Positions 6,424 to 12,570 of a DNA stretch of 12,570 bases are shown one piece after another (position 1 is the first letter of the stretch; each line of letters opens with the position of its first letter). The position numbers and the translations under genes are program-made. The DNA is from G025836975 sp049646585. GTDB taxonomy: Bacteria > Pseudomonadota > Gammaproteobacteria > Burkholderiales > Burkholderiaceae_B. The stretch lies in the NCBI GenBank assembly GCA_049646585.1, contig JBARWC010000019.1, positions 1-12,570 on the forward strand, in the 5' to 3' direction. The notes below the pieces were generated by a model. It saw only the letters and a program-made list of their open reading frames with translations. It had not been told where the DNA came from and searched no databases.

Positions 6424-7857
6424 ATGCTTCGTTTCCTGCTGCCCCGTTCCCTGCGCGCGCGACTACTGCTTTTTACGCTGGGCACCATCCTGCTGGTGCA
6501 GGCCGCCACCTTCGCCACGGTGTCCTACTACCGCAAGAAGTTCACCGAGGAAGTCACCGTCGAATTCACGGCAACGACGATACGCACCCTGCGCGCCTCG
6601 CTGGCGGAAATCCCCGCCGAGGAACGCGGCGACTTCGTGCGCCAGGCATCGCAGAACCAATGGCGTCTGTGGTCGCGCAGCCTGCCCTCGGACGCCAGCC
6701 TGGAAAGCCGCGGCTCGTCCCGCGTGCACCGCGATCACCGGCATCCGCCGCCGCCCCCTCCTCCGGGCGACATACGCAACAACCTCAGGACCTTCGTCCA
6801 GGCCCTGAACAAACGCCTGGACGATGGCACGCGCGTCGCCCTGTCACGCGGCGCCGAGCCCAGGATCTACATTTCCCTTCTGCCCGAGCCCGAACTCGAG
6901 GACTCTCGCCACAACCGTGAATGGCTGGTGATTCCGCTGGACCGCATCGCGCCGCCCGTGGCGACGCCGATGGTGCTGGTATGGCTGGCGGGCATGGGCT
7001 TCTTCCTGCTGTTCGCGGCGGCGTTCTCCTGGCACATCACGCGGCCGCTGACGCGGCTCGCCAAAGCGGCCGACCAGTTGGCGGCGGGGCAGCCCCAACG
7101 CGTCGTGCCCTCTGGGCCCAGCGAGACCCGCATCCTCGGCGAGCGCTTCAACGCCATGCTGGACACCCTGGCCGAATCCAGCGCCGTCCAGCGCACCCTG
7201 CTGGCGGGCCTTCCGCACGACCTGAAAGGGCCTTTATCGCGTATGTGGCTGCGCATCGAAATGGTCGATGACGCCACCTTCCAGGAAGGCATGCGCAAGG
7301 ACGTGCAGGACATGCAGCGCATGGTCAATCAGTTCATCGGCTTCGTGCGCGGCTCCGATCCCGGCTCCTACCAGTTCTCGCCCCTGGAGCTGGGCGCATG
7401 GCTGGAAGAGCAAGTGTCCGCCTGGGAAAGCGCGGGCAGCCCGGTGACCTTCACCGAAGCGGCCCATCCGCCCTTGAACCTGAACGCCGACAGGATCGCG
7501 CTGGGCCGCTTGCTGGACAACCTGATCACCAACGCCCTGAACCATGCCGCCCCTCCGGTGGAAATCACGCTGGATACCGAACCGGGCATGGCGGTGATAA
7601 CGGTGGCCGATCACGGCCCGGGCATCAGCGCCGAACGGCGCGCCGAAGCCCTGCGGCCTTTTTCACGCCTGGACGATGCGCGCACGCGCACAGGATCGGT
7701 AGGGCTGGGACTGGCCTTGGCCGATGCCATCGTCCGCGCCCATGGCGGCAGCCTGGCCCTGGACGAAGCCCCGGGCGGCGGCCTCGCCGTGCGCATCCGC
7801 CTGCCGTTGAAGCCGACGGCCGCCGCAACAAAGGCTGATCCGGACACTACGGCCTAG
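6424..7857 (+). CDS. EnvZ-type sensor histidine kinase
   Basis: The 477-residue inner-membrane kinase pairs with the upstream response regulator. TM1 spans about 12-35, the periplasmic sensor about 36-178, TM2 about 180-203, HAMP about 204-256, and HisKA has H265 in LPHDLKGPL. The ATPase domain has the N-box LLDNLITNALNH (363-374), G1 DHGPG (396-400) and G2 GSVGLGLALA (424-433). The sensor domain carries a short His-rich stretch (H102, H105, H107) followed by seven consecutive prolines (108-114). The H-box has Gly at H+4 instead of the usual Thr/Asn. ATG at 6424 is chosen because TM1 begins right after it; an in-frame ATG at 6385 overlaps the regulator gene and adds 13 residues unlike the family. 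The gene ends inside the convergent cytochrome bd-like operon (4-nt overlap). Confidence 0.92.
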   Translation: MLRFLLPRSLRARLLLFTLGTILLVQAATFATVSYYRKKFTEEVTVEFTATTIRTLRASLAEIPAEERGDFVRQASQNQWRLWSRSLPSDASLESRGSSRVHRDHRHPPPPPPPGDIRNNLRTFVQALNKRLDDGTRVALSRGAEPRIYISLLPEPELEDSRHNREWLVIPLDRIAPPVATPMVLVWLAGMGFFLLFAAAFSWHITRPLTRLAKAADQLAAGQPQRVVPSGPSETRILGERFNAMLDTLAESSAVQRTLLAGLPHDLKGPLSRMWLRIEMVDDATFQEGMRKDVQDMQRMVNQFIGFVRGSDPGSYQFSPLELGAWLEEQVSAWESAGSPVTFTEAAHPPLNLNADRIALGRLLDNLITNALNHAAPPVEITLDTEPGMAVITVADHGPGISAERRAEALRPFSRLDDARTRTGSVGLGLALADAIVRAHGGSLALDEAPGGGLAVRIRLPLKPTAAATKADPDTTA

Positions 7858-8903
7858 CCGTCGAACTCCGGCGGCGCGGGGGGTATGGACAGGCCGAACA
7901 TGCGCCAGTACACCCATATATTGAAGATCAGCGCCACCGGCAAGGCGATGACCACGCCCGACAGCACCAGCCGCAATGAATCGACGGATGCCGCGGCGTC
8001 CCAGATGGTGATGTCGTCCAGCACCAGGTAGGGGAAGAAGCTATACCCCAGCCCCCCCAGCACCACCAGGAAAACCAGCAACGTCATCACGAAAGGCAGC
8101 GCCGTCGTGCGATAGCTGCTGTTGATCATGCGCTGCAGGCACATCTCGATGGAAACGAAGCAGATCAGCAGAAAGCCCCATAAGGCGATCACCGTCGGCC
8201 CATGCGGGCCGTCGCTCCATTTAAGGAAAACGCCGGAGTTGGCAAAGGCCAGCACCACCGATACCCCGACCGCACCCGCCGCCGACCAGCGCACCGCGCG
8301 CCGGCCCCACATGACGGCGCGCGCCCGCAGTTCGCCCGCGACACGCATGATGAGCCAGGCCGCGCCCAACAGGCAATAGGCGGCCACGGCGCACAGGCCG
8401 ATGAACAACGAGAACCACAAATAGCCCGCCTGGGACTCGTAGGACACCACTACCTGGGCCAGCAGGAAGCCGTGCGCCAAGGCTGTCAGCAAGGAGCCGA
8501 AGGCGAAACCCAACAGCCAGCGGGACTGCAATTCCTTGGGCGCCCGCATGCGCATCTCGAACGACGCCGAGCGCAAGAGCACGCCCAGGGCCAGCACGCA
8601 CAGCGGCAAATAGAGCTTGCCCATGACGCTGCCCCAGGCATTGGGAAAGGCGGCCACGAAAAGGCCCAAGCCCAGGAACAGCCAGAACTCATTGGCATCG
8701 CGCCAGGGGCTGAGCAATGACAACATGCGCGGGCGCAGTTCCGCCGGGGCGAACAGGGCCAGGCAACCCACGCCGACGTCGAAGCCGTCGAGCACCGTGC
8801 CGGCGACGATAATGGCGAAGAACAGGCCCATGAAGACCAAAGGCATCCAGAAGGCGGGATCCTGTGCGCCCAGCCCCAAGGCGACGGCCAATGAATCTAT
8901 CAT
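7854..8903 (-). CDS. Cytochrome bd-type oxidase subunit II (CydB) homologue
   Basis: The 349-residue, very hydrophobic membrane protein has about eight or nine predicted TM helices. CydB landmarks are DGFDVGVG (39-46), SPWRDANEFWL (65-75, with one extra residue relative to the usual PxWDGNEVWL), R112 and FEMR (116-119), and a late IWDAA segment like the WDA motif of CydB. The conserved length and fold support subunit II. Its partner subunit I, encoded just upstream with a 4-nt ATGA overlap, lacks the haem ligands, so oxidase activity cannot be assumed. No CydX-like small gene follows: the stop codon overlaps the stop of the convergent kinase gene. The ATG at 8903 is fixed by the overlap and by the typical N-terminal region before DGFD. 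Confidence 0.85.
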   Translation of the reverse strand: MIDSLAVALGLGAQDPAFWMPLVFMGLFFAIIVAGTVLDGFDVGVGCLALFAPAELRPRMLSLLSPWRDANEFWLFLGLGLFVAAFPNAWGSVMGKLYLPLCVLALGVLLRSASFEMRMRAPKELQSRWLLGFAFGSLLTALAHGFLLAQVVVSYESQAGYLWFSLFIGLCAVAAYCLLGAAWLIMRVAGELRARAVMWGRRAVRWSAAGAVGVSVVLAFANSGVFLKWSDGPHGPTVIALWGFLLICFVSIEMCLQRMINSSYRTTALPFVMTLLVFLVVLGGLGYSFFPYLVLDDITIWDAAASVDSLRLVLSGVVIALPVALIFNIWVYWRMFGLSIPPAPPEFDG

Positions 8904-10243
8904 GCACGCCCCCGCCTTCTGGCTACCGGCACGACCCCATAGCGTGCGATATACCGCAGCATCTGGAAGAAACCCGCCAGGAAAAAGAGGTAGAAAACCA
9001 TATAAGCAACGTAGCCGCCCAGCACCACGTCGGGCGCGGCATCGACCGCTATCTCGGTGACCGTTACCGTGCCGCTGACCGCATAAGGCAGCGCCCCAAG
9101 CAGTAGATGGGCCAGGCCGGCCAGCAGCATGATCCAGCCCGAAAACGTCATGGCCACCAGCACGCGCCGCCAAGCCACCGAGAACGCGCCGGGATCGTAG
9201 TGCTTGCGCCGCGCCTGCCACAAGGTCAACCAGGCAGCCAGGGCCATGCACAAGCCCACAGCCACCGCCAGCCGGAAGGACCAGAAGGTCAGCGCCACCG
9301 GCGGCATCATGCCCGCAAATTGGTCCAGCCCGCGAAATTTACCGTCCGCCCCCCGCTTCAGCCAGACGCCGCCGGCCTCGCGCCACAGCCAGGCCGCCCG
9401 ATTCTCCGCCTTGGCCGCATCGGGCCAGGCAAACAGGACCAGGTCGGGCGGCGTGTCCGCGCTGCGCCAATACGCCGCGGTGGCCGCCGCCTTGGCGGGC
9501 TGGTGGTTCGCCACCATGTCGATGGCCCCCACCGCCATGGCGCCCTGCGCCAGGATGGCGGCGGCGACGACCCAGGCGGCGGTCTTGAACACCAGCCGCC
9601 CGCTTTCGTCCACGGGCCGACGCAAGGCTTGCGCCGCTACGACGCCCAGCATCAGGAAACCGGCCGTCAGCAGGCTGGCCAGCACGAACAAGCCGGCATA
9701 CCAGGGCAGGGCCGGGTTGAGCAGCACGTCGGGCCACGCCATGACGTAGTAGCGATCATCCAGCAGGAGCGCTCCGGCGGGTGTATGCATCCAGGACAGC
9801 AGCACGATCAGCCAGAAGGAGGACACGGCCACTCCCAGGGCCACCATGAAAACGACCAGGGTGTGCGTTCTTTCCGACAAATGCCTTTGCCCGAACAGCA
9901 TGGCGCCCAGGAAGCAGGACTTGAAGATGAAGGCGGAAAGTATGCCGGCCGCCAACAGGGGGCCCGCCACATTGCCGACCTTGTCCATCAGCTTGGGCCA
10001 AAGGCTGCCGAACTGTATCAGCACGGGCAGGCTGGCGGCGAAGCTGAGGATGAAGGCCAGCGCGAAAACCCGCACCCAGAAACGGTAGGCGGCCGTCCAC
10101 GCGGCATGGTCGGCCCCTCGCGAGCGCAGCTTGAAATACAGCAGGATCCAGGCCAGGCCCAGCTCGATGGCGAGAAACAGCAGCATGAACCCCAGGCTGG
10201 AAAAGAACTGGATCTGCGCCAGCCACAGTGTGGAGTAGGTCAT
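8900..10243 (-). CDS. Divergent cytochrome bd oxidase subunit I (CydA) homologue lacking haem ligands
   Basis: The 447-residue polytopic membrane protein aligns along its length with CydA: IQFF near the N-terminus, QFGSLW (77-82), VVFMVALG, LLNP (174-177), QPAK (248-251) and FWSFR (320-324). It has a short Q-loop. By eye alignment to E. coli CydA the ligands are missing: H19 is M20, H186 is L185, M393 is A326. E99, E107, E257, E445 and R448 correspond to G100, K108, A256, L374 and L377. GRQPW is absent. R391 (R324) and K252 (K251) are kept. It is therefore a bd-superfamily protein that probably does not bind haems b558, b595 and d in the usual way. ATG at 10243 is chosen; only a TTG lies further upstream. 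The frame is intact and typical of the region, so it does not look like a decayed pseudogene. Confidence 0.85.
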   Translation of the reverse strand: MTYSTLWLAQIQFFSSLGFMLLFLAIELGLAWILLYFKLRSRGADHAAWTAAYRFWVRVFALAFILSFAASLPVLIQFGSLWPKLMDKVGNVAGPLLAAGILSAFIFKSCFLGAMLFGQRHLSERTHTLVVFMVALGVAVSSFWLIVLLSWMHTPAGALLLDDRYYVMAWPDVLLNPALPWYAGLFVLASLLTAGFLMLGVVAAQALRRPVDESGRLVFKTAAWVVAAAILAQGAMAVGAIDMVANHQPAKAAATAAYWRSADTPPDLVLFAWPDAAKAENRAAWLWREAGGVWLKRGADGKFRGLDQFAGMMPPVALTFWSFRLAVAVGLCMALAAWLTLWQARRKHYDPGAFSVAWRRVLVAMTFSGWIMLLAGLAHLLLGALPYAVSGTVTVTEIAVDAAPDVVLGGYVAYMVFYLFFLAGFFQMLRYIARYGVVPVARRRGRA

Positions 10244-10253
10244 AATGAGCGCT

Positions 10254-10302
10254 AGTTTAGAGCCAGTTCGCGATTTGTAAACCCGACCGACAAGCAAATA
10301 AC
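10254..10302. promoter_or_regulatory. Candidate overlapping divergent promoters (cydA-like / glnS)
   Basis: The 111-bp gap at 10244-10354 separates divergent genes. On the minus strand TTTACA (10281-10276) and TAAACT (10259-10254) with a 16-bp spacer could drive the bd-like operon; the start point would lie only a few bases from its ATG. On the plus strand TTGTAA (10275-10280) and AATAAC (10297-10302), also 16 bp apart, could drive glnS. The two -35 boxes overlap. Matches to consensus are partial, so both are tentative. Confidence 0.3.
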
Positions 10303-10354
10303 GCTGAACGTGGCAAAATGCTTACTTTGCTCGACAATTCCCCGTTTATCCCGT

Positions 10355-12121
10355 ATGACCTCTGTACCCGCGACTGCTCCCGTATCCAATTTCCTGCGCA
10401 CCATCATCGACAACGATCTGGAGCAGGGCCGCTATGCGGGCAAGCGCTGGGCGGGCAAGCCCGGCCCGGCTTCCGTTCAGCAGCAAGGCGACGTCGACGC
10501 GGCCCGCATCCGCACCCGCTTCCCGCCGGAGCCCAACGGCTACCTGCACATCGGGCACGCCAAGAGCATCTGCCTGAACTTCGGGCTGGCACGCGACTAC
10601 CAGGGCGCCTGCCACCTGCGTTTCGACGATACCAACCCCGAAAAGGAAGAGGACGAATACGTCCACGCCATCATCGAAATGGTGAAATGGCTGGGTTTCG
10701 ACTGGACTTACGGCAGAGAAGACAACGGCTATTTCGCCAGCGACTACTTCGGCTATATGTACGAGTTTGCCGAGGCGCTGGTACAGGCCGGCCTGGCCTA
10801 CGTCGACGAGCAAAGCGCGGAGCAAATGCGGGAAACGCGCGGCACCCTGACCGAAAAAGGCAAGAATTCGCCCTGGCGCGACCGGCCGGCCCAGGAATCC
10901 CTGGCCCTGCTGCGCGAAATGCGCGACGGCAAGCACCCCGACGGCAGCATGGCCCTGCGCGCCAAGATCGACATGGGTTCGCCCAACATCAACCTGCGCG
11001 ACCCCGTCATGTACCGCATACGCCACGTGCCCCATCATCGCACGGGTACGGACTGGTGCATCTACCCCATGTATTCCTGGGCCCACCCCGTGGAAGACGC
11101 TCTGGAAGGCATCACCCACAGCATCTGCACGCTGGAATTCGAAGACCAGCGCCCGTTCTACGACTGGATATTGAACCAACTGGCCGAACTGGGGCAATTG
11201 GCCCGCCCCCTGCCCCACCAGCATGAGTTCGCGCGCCTGCACCTGAACTACGTCGTAACCAGCAAGCGCAAGCTGCTGCAACTGGTGCGCGAAGGCCACG
11301 TAAGCGGCTGGGACGACCCGCGCATGCCCACCCTGGCGGGATTGCGCCGGCGCGGCTACACGCCCTCATCCATACGCCTGTTCTGCGAGCGCCTGGGCGT
11401 GTCCAAGGCCGATTCCCGCATCGACTACAGCATCCTCGAACAAGCCCTGCGCGACGACCTGGACCCCAAGGCCGAACGCCTGGTGGCGGTGCTGGACCCG
11501 GTCAAGCTGATCATCACCAATTACCCCGAAGGCCAGACCGAGCTGTGCCACGCGCCGCGCAATCCGCACGACCCGGACGCCGGCTTGCGCGAATTCCCAT
11601 TTTCGCGCGAATTACTGATAGAACGCGACGACTTCCGCGAAGATCCGCCCAAGAAGTATTTCCGTCTGTTTCCCGGCAACACCGTGCGGCTCAAGTACGG
11701 CTACGTGGTCCGCTGCACCGGCTGCGTCAAGGATGCGGGCGGCAATATCACCGAGGTCCATGCCGAATACCTGCCCGACACCAAAAGCGGCACCCCCGGC
11801 GCGAACACGGTCAAGGTCAAGGGCAATATCACCTGGGTCAGCGCTGCCCACGCCGTGCCCGCCGAAGTCCGGCTGTACGACCGCCTGTTCACCGACCCGC
11901 AGCCCGACGCCGGCGACAAGAACTTCCTGGACGCCCTGAACCCCGATTCCTGCACCACCGTGCAAGCCTGGCTGGAGCCGGGCGTGCGGGCCGTGCCGGA
12001 AACGCGCTGGCAGTTCGAGCGGCTGGGCTATTTCGTGGCCGACCGGGAAAGCTCCACGGTCGAGAAGCCGATCATCAATCGCGCCATCACGCTGAAGGAC
12101 TCCTGGGCCCAGCAAAAATGA
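10355..12121 (+). CDS. glnS: Glutaminyl-tRNA synthetase
   Basis: The 588-residue class I enzyme charges tRNA-Gln with glutamine in the cytosol. It shows PPEPNGYLHIGHAKS (57-71, HIGH at 65-68), LRFDDTNPEKEE, the IYPMYSWAH and GITHSICTLEF segments, the KMSKS-type loop VTSKRK (301-306) and the C-terminal anticodon-binding beta-barrels with WVSAAHAVP and RLYDRLF. E. coli GlnRS is about 554 residues. Part of the extra length is an insertion of about 25 residues (about 27-50) between the N-terminal helix SNFLRTIIDNDLEQG and RTRFPPEP. ATG at 10355 is preferred over a GTG 45 nt upstream because the family N-terminus begins here. It is divergent from the cydA-like gene and 54 nt upstream of minC. Confidence 0.98.
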   Translation: MTSVPATAPVSNFLRTIIDNDLEQGRYAGKRWAGKPGPASVQQQGDVDAARIRTRFPPEPNGYLHIGHAKSICLNFGLARDYQGACHLRFDDTNPEKEEDEYVHAIIEMVKWLGFDWTYGREDNGYFASDYFGYMYEFAEALVQAGLAYVDEQSAEQMRETRGTLTEKGKNSPWRDRPAQESLALLREMRDGKHPDGSMALRAKIDMGSPNINLRDPVMYRIRHVPHHRTGTDWCIYPMYSWAHPVEDALEGITHSICTLEFEDQRPFYDWILNQLAELGQLARPLPHQHEFARLHLNYVVTSKRKLLQLVREGHVSGWDDPRMPTLAGLRRRGYTPSSIRLFCERLGVSKADSRIDYSILEQALRDDLDPKAERLVAVLDPVKLIITNYPEGQTELCHAPRNPHDPDAGLREFPFSRELLIERDDFREDPPKKYFRLFPGNTVRLKYGYVVRCTGCVKDAGGNITEVHAEYLPDTKSGTPGANTVKVKGNITWVSAAHAVPAEVRLYDRLFTDPQPDAGDKNFLDALNPDSCTTVQAWLEPGVRAVPETRWQFERLGYFVADRESSTVEKPIINRAITLKDSWAQQK

Positions 12122-12130
12122 ACAAGGGAA

Positions 12131-12143
12131 GGCGCCCGACGCC
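12131..12143 (+). terminator. Weak hairpin after glnS
   Basis: GGCG at 12131-12134 can pair with CGCC at 12140-12143 around a 5-nt loop, followed by GGATTTGTAATTTT. The stem is short and the T-rich stretch is interrupted, so termination between glnS and minC is uncertain. The AT-rich stretch that follows (12147-12163) may instead belong to a minC promoter; TCTATT at 12157-12162 is a possible -10 box without a good -35. Confidence 0.25.
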
Positions 12144-12175
12144 GGATTTGTAATTTTCTATTAGCGGACAATGAA

Positions 12176-12570
12176 GTGAGCGACTCTTCCTCCAGCCGGA
12201 AAAGCCAGTTGGCACTGGATTTCAAAAGCGCCACGCTGTATGCCGTGCGCGTCGTGCTGCACAGCCACGAGGCCGCCGAACTGACGGCGGCGCTGCAACA
12301 GCGCATGAAAGACGCGGGCTCGTTTTTCGAGAACGAGCCGGTGGTGATCGACGCCAGCCAGATCGACGAGGCCGTAGACTGGCCGGTACTGCTCGATGCA
12401 TTGCGCGGGCACAGCCTGCACCCGGTGGGCGTGGTGGCCGAGGGCGCCAACCTGACGTCAGCCCAGGCACAGGGGCTGACCGCCGTGGACCTGGCCAACC
12501 CCGTTCAGCGGCCCGCCAGCACACCCGCCCCCGACCAGGAAGTGCCGGTCGTCGCGCCGCCGGCGGCCGA
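12176..12570 (+). CDS. minC: Septum site-determining protein MinC (3' truncated by window)
   Basis: The frame opens with GTG at 12176 and stays open to the right edge (131 codons). It encodes the N-terminal domain of MinC, the FtsZ-ring inhibitor that works with MinD/MinE to keep division away from the poles. Recognisable features are LALDFKSATLYAVRVVLH near residues 12-28, FFENEPVVIDASQID, then GLTAVDLANP followed by the Pro-rich linker typical of beta-proteobacterial MinC. An ATG 5 nt upstream is out of frame and meets a stop after two codons, so GTG is the start; GCGGA at 12164-12168 is a plausible Shine-Dalgarno sequence. The C-terminal beta-helix domain and minDE should lie beyond the window. 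Confidence 0.9.
   Translation, partial: MSDSSSSRKSQLALDFKSATLYAVRVVLHSHEAAELTAALQQRMKDAGSFFENEPVVIDASQIDEAVDWPVLLDALRGHSLHPVGVVAEGANLTSAQAQGLTAVDLANPVQRPASTPAPDQEVPVVAPPAA

Noticed and set aside
8900..10243. Annotation as an ordinary cytochrome bd-I or cyanide-insensitive oxidase subunit I
   Set aside because: The canonical haem ligands and the GRQPW motif are missing, so a plain oxidase call would be misleading.
9107..10255. Long plus-strand open frame (382 codons) opposite the cydA-like gene
   Set aside because: It is Gln/His/Arg/Gly-rich, has no family resemblance, and is explained by the GC-biased codons of the real minus-strand gene. The same applies to long antisense frames opposite ruvB, recQ and glnS.
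10310..10354. Upstream GTG start for glnS
   Set aside because: It would add 15 residues with no family match; the ATG at 10355 fits GlnRS N-termini.
1..12570. tRNA/rRNA genes, CRISPR arrays, IS elements, prophage or toxin-antitoxin genes
   Set aside because: No cloverleaf, regularly spaced repeats, transposase or phage-like protein was seen on either strand.

Overview
The window is GC-rich chromosomal DNA (roughly two-thirds G+C by eye) that most likely comes from a betaproteobacterium of the family Alcaligenaceae (Bordetella, Achromobacter, Pusillimonas and relatives). The RuvB, GlnRS and MinC sequences read like the Bordetella versions. Nothing looks like a plasmid, phage or IS element. 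All assignments were made by reading the sequence and from memory of protein families; no database search was run.

Layout from left to right. (1) 1-301 is a non-coding block with a long imperfect palindrome centred on a perfect 11-bp hairpin, followed by two smaller hairpins. (2) A fold-type II PLP dehydratase (serine/threonine dehydratase or threo-3-hydroxyaspartate ammonia-lyase type) on the minus strand is divergent from ruvB on the plus strand. (3) recQ on the minus strand is convergent with ruvB. It sits 2 nt behind a secreted protein resembling part of a fimbrial-usher beta-barrel. (4) Across a 222-bp divergent intergenic region with a perfect 15-bp palindrome lies an OmpR/EnvZ-type two-component pair on the plus strand. 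(5) The kinase gene runs tail to tail, with a 4-nt overlap, into a two-gene minus-strand operon encoding homologues of cytochrome bd oxidase subunits I and II. (6) Divergent from that operon are glnS and then the start of minC, which runs off the right edge.

How the genes relate. ruvB and recQ both act in recombinational repair but are convergent and separately transcribed. The response regulator and kinase form one operon, and the palindrome in front of them is a candidate operator. The two bd-oxidase subunits are translationally coupled (ATGA overlap). glnS and minC are housekeeping genes.

The most unusual item is the CydA homologue (8900-10243). The overall fold and several landmarks align with CydA. 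However, all three axial haem ligands known from E. coli CydA (H19, H186, M393) and the key acidic/basic residues (E99, E107, E257, E445, R448) are replaced; E107 is a lysine. The conserved QPAK lysine and the FWSFR arginine remain. This may be a haem-free or radically altered membrane complex built on the bd scaffold. Other points of interest are the solitary usher-like half barrel beside recQ, a histidine kinase with glycine at the H+4 position of the H-box (a position needed for phosphatase activity in EnvZ-type kinases), a His-rich/heptaproline tract in the same kinase's sensor domain, and the nested palindromic element at the left edge.
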